Of a stretch of DNA of 64,000 nucleotides, positions 25,149-33,582 are shown piece by piece. Source of the stretch: Azospirillum endophyticum (GTDB taxonomy: Bacteria > Pseudomonadota > Alphaproteobacteria > Azospirillales > Azospirillaceae); NCBI RefSeq assembly GCF_016595245.1, contig NZ_JAENHM010000088.1, forward strand, positions 103,342-167,341, in the 5' to 3' direction. The translations under genes and the position numbers were made by a program. Positions within the stretch are counted from its first letter, which is position 1; each line of letters opens with the position of its first letter. Below the pieces are notes generated by a model. It was not told the DNA's origin, did no database searches, and worked only from the letters and a program-made list of their open reading frames with translations.

Positions 25149-25734
25149 CGTTTCTTCCTCTCCCAATCCATACGCCAAGAGTGCATCGACGGTTTTGCAC
25201 CTTAAGGCAGCGACATAAAAAGAAACTAAACCGAGATTTGAGTTCTTCGCGATGAGTGATAGGAAGTATTCCAGATGCAAAATTAAGGCATAGTTAAAAA
25301 GCGACATGTAGTTGTACTTTGATTCATCTCATTGATGTTTTCCCTATCCAGAGAGATATCTGCGTTTGTGTGATTATCTGTAAGAAAAATATCCACATTC
25401 CCAATCACATGATCCGTAACCCTGGAGAATAATTTCGCGAAACGGATGTTTTATTTCACGGTCGTGAAGGGCTGCACTGTCGCCCCCGGAGTGACCTCCG
25501 CGGTCATGCTTCCGACGGCGGAGAATGCGATCCCGCCTTGTTCGGAGGTGCATCGGCATCGGCGCCAGCGGCGGTCGGCGCGGGCCAGCGCCCATTCGGC
25601 ATCGCTCCCGTCCCTCAGGCAGGGGTTGCGTTCGACCGCCATTCCCGCAATATCGCTTCCCCCGCAGGGGCGATCGCAGTCTTCAGCCTGCGATTCCTGT
25701 GGTTCACGCTTGCAACAAACCCCTGGACCCTTCC
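25149..25734. other. 586-base divergent gap with an AT-rich stretch
   Basis: Separates the chemoreceptor from the DMT transporter and must hold both promoters. From about 25200 to 25445 the sequence is strikingly AT-rich. The word GCGACAT occurs twice (near 25208 and 25302), each beside an A run. I find no tRNA or credible gene. From 25450 to 25734 GC rises again, and the transporter frame stays open to 25525 without family-like residues. Confidence 0.55.
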
Positions 25735-26637
25735 ATGACCGCGGCCCCCGCGACCGACACCCGCCGCGGCATCCTGATGATGCTGGGCGGGATGACGCTC
25801 TTCACGCTGAACGACGCGCTCGGCAAATGGCTGGTGGCCGACCATCCGGTCGCCATGCTGCTCGCCGTGCGCAGCCTGTTCGGGCTGGCGGTGCTGGCGC
25901 CGATGATCTGGCGCGAAGGCATCGCCACGGTCTTCGCCGTCGACCGGCTGCCGCTCCACATCCTGCGCGTGCTGCTGATGACGGTGGACGTCGCCTGCTT
26001 CTATTGGGCGGTCGGCTATTTGCCGCTGGCCGACGTGATGACCATCTACATGTCGGCGCCGCTGATCGTCACCGCGCTGTCGGTGCTGGTCCTGCGGGAA
26101 AACGTGGGCTGGCGCCGCTGGGTGGCGGTGCTGGTCGGCTTCGTCGGTGTCGTCATCGTGCTGAACCCGACCGGCCGCTTCGATTTGTGGCCGTCGCTGG
26201 TGGCGCTGGTCGGCGCCTTCATCTTCTCGAGCGGCGTGATCTCCACCCGCGTGCTGCGCTCCGCCTCCAGCCTGACGCTGGTCGGCAACCAGATGGTCGG
26301 CGGTCTGCTGATCGGCGGGGTGACGCTGCCCTGGACCTGGGAGGCGCCGGGCTGGCTCGGCTTCATCCTGCTGGGGCTGCTGGGCGTCACCGCGCTGGCC
26401 GGCCACGCCATGATGAACCGCTCGCTCCAGCTCAGCCCGGCCGCGGTGGTGGTGCCGTTCCAGTATGTGTCGATCCTGTGGGCGGTGATCCTCGACCTCG
26501 CGGTCTGGGGCACGGCACCCACCGCGCGCATGGGGGTGGGGGCGGCGCTGATCATCGGCAGCGGCCTGTTCATCGTCTACCGCGAGCAACGCCTCAAGCG
26601 CGGCGTGGCGGGCGAGGGCGTGGCGGAGGTGCCGTGA
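25735..26637 (+). CDS. EamA/DMT superfamily transporter
   Basis: Inner-membrane protein of 300 residues with about ten helices arranged as two EamA repeats (about 10-140 and 150-285). Features are LFTLNDALGKWL at the first helix and YLPLADVMTIYMSAPLIVTALS at the usual conserved position. Such proteins mostly export metabolites or amino acids; the substrate is unknown. I chose ATG 25735, since the residues encoded upstream are Arg/Pro-rich and unlike the family; the ribosome site is weak. It is convergent with the small gene at 26647, with a short CGGACG/CGTCCG hairpin spanning the gap. Confidence 0.88.
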   Translation: MTAAPATDTRRGILMMLGGMTLFTLNDALGKWLVADHPVAMLLAVRSLFGLAVLAPMIWREGIATVFAVDRLPLHILRVLLMTVDVACFYWAVGYLPLADVMTIYMSAPLIVTALSVLVLRENVGWRRWVAVLVGFVGVVIVLNPTGRFDLWPSLVALVGAFIFSSGVISTRVLRSASSLTLVGNQMVGGLLIGGVTLPWTWEAPGWLGFILLGLLGVTALAGHAMMNRSLQLSPAAVVVPFQYVSILWAVILDLAVWGTAPTARMGVGAALIIGSGLFIVYREQRLKRGVAGEGVAEVP

Positions 26638-26646
26638 GGCGGACGG

Positions 26647-27021
26647 TCACCGTCCGAAGAAGCGCGGGACCAGCCTGACCGTCACCGGCTCCACCGGGCG
26701 CCAGCCATAGTCGTGGATGACGTCGTTGGACTCCATGGGGCGGCGGTCGGGCTCCAGCGACCAGGTGATGTGGTAGGTGGAGCCGTCCGGCCGCTCGCTG
26801 GTGCCGCCGATGGCGACGACCAGCGCCTGCACCCCTTCGCCGTCGTCGGCGCAGCCGATCACCTCCGCCTCGGCGGCGGTGGGCAGCGGCTCCTGCGGGC
26901 CGGTGCCGAAGATGTGGGTCACATGGTCGGCGACCAGCCGCTCATAGCGCGGCGGGACCAGGGCCAGCAGGCGGCCGCGCTCGTCGGCCGGCAGCTCCCA
27001 CCCGGTGTATCCCGTTCCCAT
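26647..27021 (-). CDS. Conserved-looking protein of unknown function
   Basis: A 124-residue soluble protein that I do not recognise with confidence. The pattern YERLVADHVTHIFG near the N-terminus and STYHITWSLEPDRRPMESND near the C-terminus, each an H-x-T/I-T-like strand, is reminiscent of two-histidine RNA-ligase or phosphodiesterase-like folds, but that is only a guess. ATG 27021 has GAGG-type sites upstream. It is the last of three minus-strand genes, 38 bases after the gene at 27060, and probably shares their transcript. Confidence 0.6.
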   Translation of the reverse strand: MGTGYTGWELPADERGRLLALVPPRYERLVADHVTHIFGTGPQEPLPTAAEAEVIGCADDGEGVQALVVAIGGTSERPDGSTYHITWSLEPDRRPMESNDVIHDYGWRPVEPVTVRLVPRFFGR

Positions 27022-27059
27022 GGCCTCTTCCTCTCCCACCGTACAACCCGGCAGCGCAG

Positions 27060-28361
27060 TCAACGCCGGCCGCCGCTCATGATCCCGTCCATGATCTTAT
27101 TCGCTTCGGCCGGGCCGGCAATCAGTTCGATCATGCGGATGGCGGTATAGCCGGTGCGCGGGTTGCCGGCCGGGCCGGCCAGCGCCTGCTGGGCCTTTTC
27201 GGTCAGCGTGACCGTGGTCTTCCGGGTCATCTCCCGCAGCTCGCCGCGCAATCCCAGGGAATCGGCGATGGTCGCGCATTTGCGCAGCGCCCGGGCATGG
27301 TTCTCCGCCCGGACCAGCTGGGCCCGCCCGTCGCTGCCGCCGTCCAGCGCCCCGATCGCCGCGACGATGCCGGCGTCGGCGTCCTGCAGCACCTGGGTGT
27401 TCACCATGGCGTGGACGGAACTGCGGATGTCCTTCAGCCGCCGATCGAACTCCTTGTTGCGGCTGTGCTCCATCGCCGCGCGGGTAGCGTCCAGGCTGGC
27501 GACGAGGTGGAGCGCCAGGTCGGCCACCGCCATGCGGTCGCCACCGGCGGCGGTTTGCCAGGCGCGCGACCGTTCCTCGATCTGGGCGACCACCGTCCCG
27601 CTCAGCGACATGAACAGGCTGGCGCGGTCGGCCGGCTTCTGGCCCAAATCCATGTCCCACAGCCCGCTCAACAGGACCGACGGGTCGGTCAGGCGCGACG
27701 CGGCGAGCAGCACGAAGATCTTCAGCGCCGCCGGCCTGGCGCGGGAAATACGCCGGCCGATGGTCTGGATCGCCTCCATATGGTCGGCGTGAAGCTTCGG
27801 CACCGGCTTGGGCGACAGCGCCGCCTTCAACTCGATCACATCGGGGGCGATGGACAGGATGGTGGCGATGTCCGCCAACGCCCGCGTCCGGTCGGGATTC
27901 ATCCGCAGCTCGAGCGCATCGCTGTAATGTCCGGATATCGCCCCCTCGGCGATCTTCGACACCGCGGCCGCGCATTCGGTCCAGAACGCCTCGCTCAGCG
28001 CCTTGCGTTCCGGTCCGTATTGCAGGGCGGGGCGGAAGGCGCGCAGCCGTTCCTTGCCGATCTCCGCCTCCACCAGCGGCCACAGGCTGTTCATCAACGC
28101 CCGCTCGATCACGCTCAGCGGCACCGGGTCGGCCTTGCCCAGCGCTTCGAACAGGTCCTCGAACGGGTCGCAGAACAGGCGTTTCAGCGTCGGCCGGCGG
28201 TTCAGCCGCAGCTCGATCAGCCGGGGACGGATCACGGCGATGGTGCGCAGGATGTCCGGGTGGTCGTTCATCCGCTCCAGCAGATCGACCACCTGGCGGA
28301 ACTTGGCCTCGTCGATGTCCAGAAGCTTGTCGCCCAGCGCGACCAGATCCCTCATCTCCAT
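27060..28361 (-). CDS. Unknown helical protein, second gene of a minus-strand operon
   Basis: A 433-residue protein without signal peptide or membrane helices, predicted from its residue pattern to be almost wholly alpha-helical. I recognise no family or catalytic motif. Leu/Ala/Arg-rich helices alternate with charged turns; a segment at about 60-80 (TLKRLFCDPFEDLFEALG) is distinctive. The ATG at 28361 is 2 bases after the stop of the preceding gene, so the two are surely co-transcribed and probably made in fixed ratio. That suggests partners in one complex, but their role is unknown. Confidence 0.7.
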   Translation of the reverse strand: MEMRDLVALGDKLLDIDEAKFRQVVDLLERMNDHPDILRTIAVIRPRLIELRLNRRPTLKRLFCDPFEDLFEALGKADPVPLSVIERALMNSLWPLVEAEIGKERLRAFRPALQYGPERKALSEAFWTECAAAVSKIAEGAISGHYSDALELRMNPDRTRALADIATILSIAPDVIELKAALSPKPVPKLHADHMEAIQTIGRRISRARPAALKIFVLLAASRLTDPSVLLSGLWDMDLGQKPADRASLFMSLSGTVVAQIEERSRAWQTAAGGDRMAVADLALHLVASLDATRAAMEHSRNKEFDRRLKDIRSSVHAMVNTQVLQDADAGIVAAIGALDGGSDGRAQLVRAENHARALRKCATIADSLGLRGELREMTRKTTVTLTEKAQQALAGPAGNPRTGYTAIRMIELIAGPAEANKIMDGIMSGGRR

Positions 28362-28363
28362 GG

Positions 28364-29467
28364 TCAGGCCGCCCTTCCCTTGATCGTCTCGATCCGCATG
28401 ACGAGATCGACGTCGAGCTGGCCGCTGCGCCAGTCGACATAGGCCCGCACCGACCGCTTGTGGCTGGAGATCAGCGTGTCCGCCATCTGCGACTGGTTGG
28501 CGCGTCCCTCGTCCTTGGGCAGCAGGGGGATGACCCGGAAGATGTCGTGGACCGCCATGGCCTGGGTGTGGCGGTCCTGGGTCAGGGCGTCGCTCCACAG
28601 CAGGATCAGGTATTCCCAGCCGTCGAGCAGCCAGGACAGCCGGCTGGACGCCTTGCGGATCTGCGGCCGTTTGGTTTCCCACTGGCGCAGCAGCGTTTCG
28701 AAGGAGGCCATCGCCTGATCGAGCTGGCCGATGACGTTGCGGGCATGATTGACGGTGTGTTCCGCCACCTCGGCACAGAAGCCGCCGATGGGGGCGGCTT
28801 CCGACACGTTGTCGGTCGCCCAGTCGGTCATGCTGTCGCGGAAGCCGTTCAGGTCGCGCATCAGCCGACGCAGCCGGGCCGGCTTGGGCGAACTGGCGAG
28901 CCCGATCGATTCCATCAGCACCGCCAGCTCGGCGATGCGGCCATAGAGTTCGGTCGGTTCCAGCGCCAGGCGCTGCGCCGCCTTCATCATCAGGTCGCGC
29001 GTCAGCTTCTGTCCCTCGGCGGAGGTCAGGCCGACCCGCAGGATCTCCGTCGATTCCAGGCCGACCGCCTTCAGCGCCTCCACGATCAGCTGGTAGTTGA
29101 TCAGCAGCCGCTGCTCCTCGTCGTCCTTCAGCGCCGCTTCCGCCGCCGACACCGCGCCGGCGCCGGCCAATCCGCAGCGCGCCGCCTCCAGCACCGCCTT
29201 GCGGATGTCGTCGGGCGAACAGGCGTCGGCCTTGGCGATCAGGTCGTGCAGCATCCGGTCATGGACCGTCATCGGGAAGGCCAGCGGCAGCGACTTCCAC
29301 GGAACCACATAGACGCCGCGCCCTTCCGACAGGTTGGGCACCAGCACCTCCAGCTGGTCGCGGCTGTCCTTGCGCGCCCGGGTCTGGGCCAGGACCGGCG
29401 TGGTGAAGGCCACGGCGGCACCGCGTTCCTCGAAGGTGGACGGGGCAAAATTGGTCAGTGAACGCAT
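28364..29467 (-). CDS. Unknown helical protein, first gene of a minus-strand operon
   Basis: A 367-residue soluble protein, not recognised. About the first 70 residues contain a possible small beta-containing part (DQLEVLVPNLSEGRGVYVVP); the rest reads as long helices (LLINYQLIVEALKAVGLEST, SSRLSWLLDGWEYLILLWSD). The start at 29467 lacks a clear ribosome site. It is divergent from the AsmA-like gene, with about 225 bases between the start codons, and heads the three-gene operon that runs to 26647. Confidence 0.7.
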   Translation of the reverse strand: MRSLTNFAPSTFEERGAAVAFTTPVLAQTRARKDSRDQLEVLVPNLSEGRGVYVVPWKSLPLAFPMTVHDRMLHDLIAKADACSPDDIRKAVLEAARCGLAGAGAVSAAEAALKDDEEQRLLINYQLIVEALKAVGLESTEILRVGLTSAEGQKLTRDLMMKAAQRLALEPTELYGRIAELAVLMESIGLASSPKPARLRRLMRDLNGFRDSMTDWATDNVSEAAPIGGFCAEVAEHTVNHARNVIGQLDQAMASFETLLRQWETKRPQIRKASSRLSWLLDGWEYLILLWSDALTQDRHTQAMAVHDIFRVIPLLPKDEGRANQSQMADTLISSHKRSVRAYVDWRSGQLDVDLVMRIETIKGRAA

Positions 29468-29692
29468 CGTGTCTGCGGCCGTGGCTGCCAGGGGTGTGAA
29501 ACCGGATGTCCGTGCGATTACGACGCTAAGATGCTGAACTTTGCGTTAAATCCAATATAAGCGGCAACGGAAATATATGACTTTTGGAGGGAGCGCCCGG
29601 ATCTCTTGCGGTAACCCCCGTCTCCGGCCTTCACTGATGAGCCGCTTCGTCCGTTGTCGATGAAAGGGACGGTGTGGGGGAGGGCCGACGGT

Positions 29693-31717
29693 ATGGCAAA
29701 GGGTGCGGGATTGGTGTTCAAATGGATCGGCTACGGGCTGCTCGGCTTGGTCGGTCTCGTCGTCGTCGGAGTCGGCGCGGTGCTGGTGCTGTTCGACTGG
29801 AACGACGCCCGCGGCTTCGTCGCCCGACGCGCCTCCGCGGCGCTGAACCGCGAGGTCGCCATCGACGGCGACCTGCGCGTCCATCTCGGCGACCCGATCC
29901 GCATCCATCTGGAAGGGCTGCGCGTCGCCAATGCGGAGTGGGCCCAGGACAAGACGATGGCCGAGATCAAGGCGTTGGATGCCACGCTGCGCCCCTGGCC
30001 GCTGCTGCGCGGCGACTGGGAGTTGCCGGAGCTGAAGATCCAGGGGCCGAAGCTGATTCTGGAGAAGAACGGGAAGGGCGAGGCCAACTGGACTTTCGGT
30101 CCGCCCAATGCGGAGAAGGAGGTGGCGAAGCAGGCGGCCACTCCCGACAATCGCGGCGACATTCCGGTGATCGAGCGGCTGGTGATCGCCGACGGCGCCA
30201 TCCGCTACCGCGATCCCACCAGCGACATCGACATCGACAACACCATCAACACCGCGACCGGCGGCAACGACAGCGATACCGTGGAGCTGAACGGCAAGGG
30301 CAGTTTCGCCGGCAAGCCGTTCACCCTGGCTGCTGTCGGTGGGTCGCTCCTCTACCTGCGCGACGACCCCAAGCCCTATCCGCTGAAGGTCGACGCCGCC
30401 GTCGGCAAGACCAAGGGCCATATCGAAGGTTCCATCGCCGAACCGGTGAAGATGGAGGGGGTCGACCTGTCCGTCGCCCTCAGCGGCCCCGACATGGCGG
30501 AGATTTTCCCCATCGTCGGCATCCCGACGCCGAAGACGCGGCCCTACTCCATCGCCGGCCATCTGTCGCGCGAGGGCGACCTCTGGGCCTTCCGCAGCAT
30601 GAAGGGCAAGGTCGGCGAAAGCGACCTGTCCGGCGAGGTATCGGTGAAGACCGGCGGCGAGCGGCCGCTGGTGAAGGCCGACCTGACCTCCACCCGGCTG
30701 GCGGCGCAGGATCTCGCCGGTCTGGTCGGCGCCTCTCCCCGCGGCACCGGCGATTACCCGACCCGCGGCAACGGCCGCGTCATCCCCGCCACTCCGGTGA
30801 ACGTGGAGATGCTGCGCAACACCGATATGGACGTCCGGCTGCGCGGCCAGCGGGTGGAGGCGCCTTTCGCCCCGCTCCAGGACCTGGACATGCGGGTCAG
30901 GCTGACCAACGGCGACCTGCATTTCGATCCTCTGTCGCTGGGCATCGGCGGCGGGCGGATCGCCGGGACGGTGCAGGTGGACGGCAGCCGCAAGGTGCCG
31001 GCGATGCGCACCAACCTGGACATCCGTGCCATGAAGCTGTCCTCCTTCTTCAGCGAGACGTCTCTCGCCGGGCAGATCGGCGGAACGGTGGCCGGCCGCA
31101 TCCAGTTGGCCGGAACCGGCAAGACGGTGGCCGACCTGCTCGCGACGTCCGACGGCAAGATCGGCGTGTCGGTCGACGGCGGCCGGGTCACCAGCCTCGC
31201 GGTCAAGGGGCTGAAGACGAACATCCTGGAAACGCTGGGCGTCGTGATCTCCGGGTCCCAGCCTCTTCCCTTCAACTGCCTGGTCGGCAACCTGTCGGTG
31301 GAGAAGGGCATCGCCCGGGCCGAGGCGCTGGTGCTGGACACGCCGGAGACCCTGGTCACCGGCAAGGGAACGATCAGCCTGCGCAACGAGGCGCTCGACC
31401 TGCGCATCGTCGGCGATTCCAAATCGCCGCAGGTCTTCGCCACCCATGTCCCGGTTCTGGTCGGCGGGACGCTCGGCAATCCCGACATCGGCGTCGATCC
31501 CACCGAGTCGGCGGCACGCGGGGCCGCGGCGGTGGCGCTTGGGGTTCTGCTGACGCCGCTGGCCGGCGTGCTGCCCTTCCTTGACCCAGGCAGTGATGAG
31601 CAGCCACAGTGTGGCCGGCTGGTGCGGGATGCCCGGTCCCCCGACAAGGGGGCGCCGGCATCCGGCAAGTCGGGCAATGGCCGTGGAGAAGGGAAGGCGT
31701 CGGGTTCGGCGCGCTGA
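29693..31717 (+). CDS. AsmA-family envelope protein
   Basis: A 674-residue protein with one N-terminal membrane helix (about 10-35) and a large periplasmic beta-rich body. AsmA-type N-terminal features are RRASAALNREVAIDGDLRV and LHLGDPIRIHLEGLRVANAEW-like repeats; the C-terminal AsmA_2 region (NLDIRAMKLSSFF, TGKTVADLLATSDGKIGV) follows. The family is thought to bridge inner and outer membranes and move phospholipids. I chose ATG 29693, with GGGAGGG about 10 bases upstream; ATG 29660 is possible but has no ribosome site. The last 50 residues are Gly/Ser/Lys-rich and likely disordered. Confidence 0.88.
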   Translation: MAKGAGLVFKWIGYGLLGLVGLVVVGVGAVLVLFDWNDARGFVARRASAALNREVAIDGDLRVHLGDPIRIHLEGLRVANAEWAQDKTMAEIKALDATLRPWPLLRGDWELPELKIQGPKLILEKNGKGEANWTFGPPNAEKEVAKQAATPDNRGDIPVIERLVIADGAIRYRDPTSDIDIDNTINTATGGNDSDTVELNGKGSFAGKPFTLAAVGGSLLYLRDDPKPYPLKVDAAVGKTKGHIEGSIAEPVKMEGVDLSVALSGPDMAEIFPIVGIPTPKTRPYSIAGHLSREGDLWAFRSMKGKVGESDLSGEVSVKTGGERPLVKADLTSTRLAAQDLAGLVGASPRGTGDYPTRGNGRVIPATPVNVEMLRNTDMDVRLRGQRVEAPFAPLQDLDMRVRLTNGDLHFDPLSLGIGGGRIAGTVQVDGSRKVPAMRTNLDIRAMKLSSFFSETSLAGQIGGTVAGRIQLAGTGKTVADLLATSDGKIGVSVDGGRVTSLAVKGLKTNILETLGVVISGSQPLPFNCLVGNLSVEKGIARAEALVLDTPETLVTGKGTISLRNEALDLRIVGDSKSPQVFATHVPVLVGGTLGNPDIGVDPTESAARGAAAVALGVLLTPLAGVLPFLDPGSDEQPQCGRLVRDARSPDKGAPASGKSGNGRGEGKASGSAR

Positions 31718-31779
31718 CCGGACGCCGCTCCCGTCCGATCCGGCCATCGTGAACGGCAGGCAGGACGCATCCCTTCCCT

Positions 31780-33555
31780 ATGACCATCGACCAGATGTTT
31801 TCGTTCGGCATCATCGGCGCGGTGATCGCGCTGCTGATCTGGGACCGGCTGCGCTACGACCTCGTCGGCATGATCGGGCTGCTGGCCTCGGTCGCCGTCG
31901 GGATCGTGCCGGCCAAGGAGGCCTTCCAGGGCTTCTCCGACGACATCGTCGTCATCGTCGGCTCGGCCCTGGTGGTCAGCGCCGCGGTTGGCCGGTCGGG
32001 CGTGGTGGAGGCGGCGATGCGTCCGCTCACCGCGCGGATGACCGGCGTCTGGACCCAGGTGGCGGTGCTGGCCGGGGCGGTGACCCTGCTGTCGGCCATC
32101 GTCAAGAACATCGGCGCGCTGGCCATCTTCATGCCGATCGCGCTGCAGGTGGCGCGGCGCAGCGGCACGCCGGTGTCGATGCTGCTGATGCCGATGGCCT
32201 TCGGCTCGCTGCTGGGCGGGCTGATGACGCTGGTCGGCACCTCGCCCAACATCATCGTCTCGCGCGTGCGGGCCGAGATGACCGGCGAGCCCTTCCACAT
32301 GTTCGACTTCACGCCGGTCGGGATGGTGATCGCGCTGTTCGGCGTCGCCTTCCTGACGGTGGGCTACCGGCTGCTGCCGAAGGGGCGGGCGGCGGGAGCC
32401 GGCCCGGCCTTCAACATCGACGACTATACGGCGGAGGCGCGGCTGCCCGCCGGGTCGCCGTTCGTCGGCCGCACCGTGGCGGAGCTGGAGGCCCTCGGCG
32501 AGAGCGAGGTGACCGTCGCCGCCATCGTGCGCGAGAACTACCGTCGCTACGTGCCCTCGGGCCATTGGGTTCTGTTCGCCGGCGACATCCTGGTGCTGGA
32601 GGGCGACACCACGGCGCTGGCCGATCTGGTCAAGCGCGCCGGCCTGCGCATGATGCACGACAAGGACCAGGAGGGGGTCGAGAACGAGGACGACATCGCC
32701 GTGGTCGAGGCGGTGGTGGAGCAGCGCTCCGCCATGATCGGCCACAGCATCGAGGAGGTGAACCTGCGCGAGCGCTTCGGCGCCAACCTGCTGGCGCTCA
32801 GCCGGCGTGGCCGGCCGATCCGCCAGCGGCTGCGCCGGGTCCGTCTGCAGTCGGGCGATCTGGTGGTGCTGCAATGCCGGCAGGCCGCCGTGTCCGACAC
32901 GCTGGCCGAATTGGGCTGCCTGCCGCTGGCCGAGCGCAACCTCGCCATCGGCCGCACGCCGAAACGGGCGGTGGCGGTGGCGGTCCTGGGGGTGACCGTC
33001 ACGCTGATCGCCACCGGCCTGGTGCCCGTCGCCATCGCCTTCTTCGGCGCCGCGGTGGCGATGACCGCGCTGAAGGTGGTCAGCCTGCGCACCGCCTACG
33101 AGGCCATCGAATGGCCGATCCTGGTCCTTCTCGGTTCCCTGATCCCGGTCAGCGAGACCCTGCGCACCACCGGCGGCACCGAACTGATCGCCGGCTTCCT
33201 GTCGGACCTGTCGCAGGGCCTGCCGCCGGTGGGGGCGCTGGCGATGATCATGGTGGCGGCGATGGCGGTGACGCCCTTCCTGAACAACGCCGCGACCGTG
33301 CTGGTGATGGCGCCCATCGGCGCCAGCCTCGCCACCCATCTGGGGCTGCGGCCCGACGCCTTCCTGATGGCGGTGGCGATCGGCGCGGGCTGCGACTTCC
33401 TGACCCCCATCGGCCACCAGTGCAACACGCTGGTGATGGGACCCGGCGGCTACTGCTTCGGCGATTACTGGCGGCTGGGCCTGCCGTTGTCGATCATGGT
33501 GGTGGTGATCGGCACGGCGGCCATCGCGCTGTTCTGGCCGCTCGTGCCGCGATGA
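31780..33555 (+). CDS. SLC13/DASS-type permease with two RCK_C domains
   Basis: Inner-membrane transporter of 591 residues. Two membrane halves (about 5-205 and 400-590) flank a cytoplasmic insert with two TrkA_C (RCK_C) domains at about 210-295 and 305-390. The pseudo-repeated re-entrant motifs are VKNIGALAIFMPIAL and FLNNAATVLVMAPI. Members with this layout are usually annotated as sulfate or di/tricarboxylate transporters or as putative anion permeases; the RCK domains suggest ligand gating. The substrate is not known. It starts 62 bases after the AsmA-like gene. Confidence 0.88.
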   Translation: MTIDQMFSFGIIGAVIALLIWDRLRYDLVGMIGLLASVAVGIVPAKEAFQGFSDDIVVIVGSALVVSAAVGRSGVVEAAMRPLTARMTGVWTQVAVLAGAVTLLSAIVKNIGALAIFMPIALQVARRSGTPVSMLLMPMAFGSLLGGLMTLVGTSPNIIVSRVRAEMTGEPFHMFDFTPVGMVIALFGVAFLTVGYRLLPKGRAAGAGPAFNIDDYTAEARLPAGSPFVGRTVAELEALGESEVTVAAIVRENYRRYVPSGHWVLFAGDILVLEGDTTALADLVKRAGLRMMHDKDQEGVENEDDIAVVEAVVEQRSAMIGHSIEEVNLRERFGANLLALSRRGRPIRQRLRRVRLQSGDLVVLQCRQAAVSDTLAELGCLPLAERNLAIGRTPKRAVAVAVLGVTVTLIATGLVPVAIAFFGAAVAMTALKVVSLRTAYEAIEWPILVLLGSLIPVSETLRTTGGTELIAGFLSDLSQGLPPVGALAMIMVAAMAVTPFLNNAATVLVMAPIGASLATHLGLRPDAFLMAVAIGAGCDFLTPIGHQCNTLVMGPGGYCFGDYWRLGLPLSIMVVVIGTAAIALFWPLVPR

Positions 33556-33582
33556 CCGCGGAGGAGCCGGCCTCACCGCCGC

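Noticed and set aside
30754..33576. A 940-codon minus-strand frame opposite the AsmA-like and SLC13 genes
   Set aside because: His/Arg/Gly/Gln-rich low-complexity translation crossing two real genes; typical antisense shadow.
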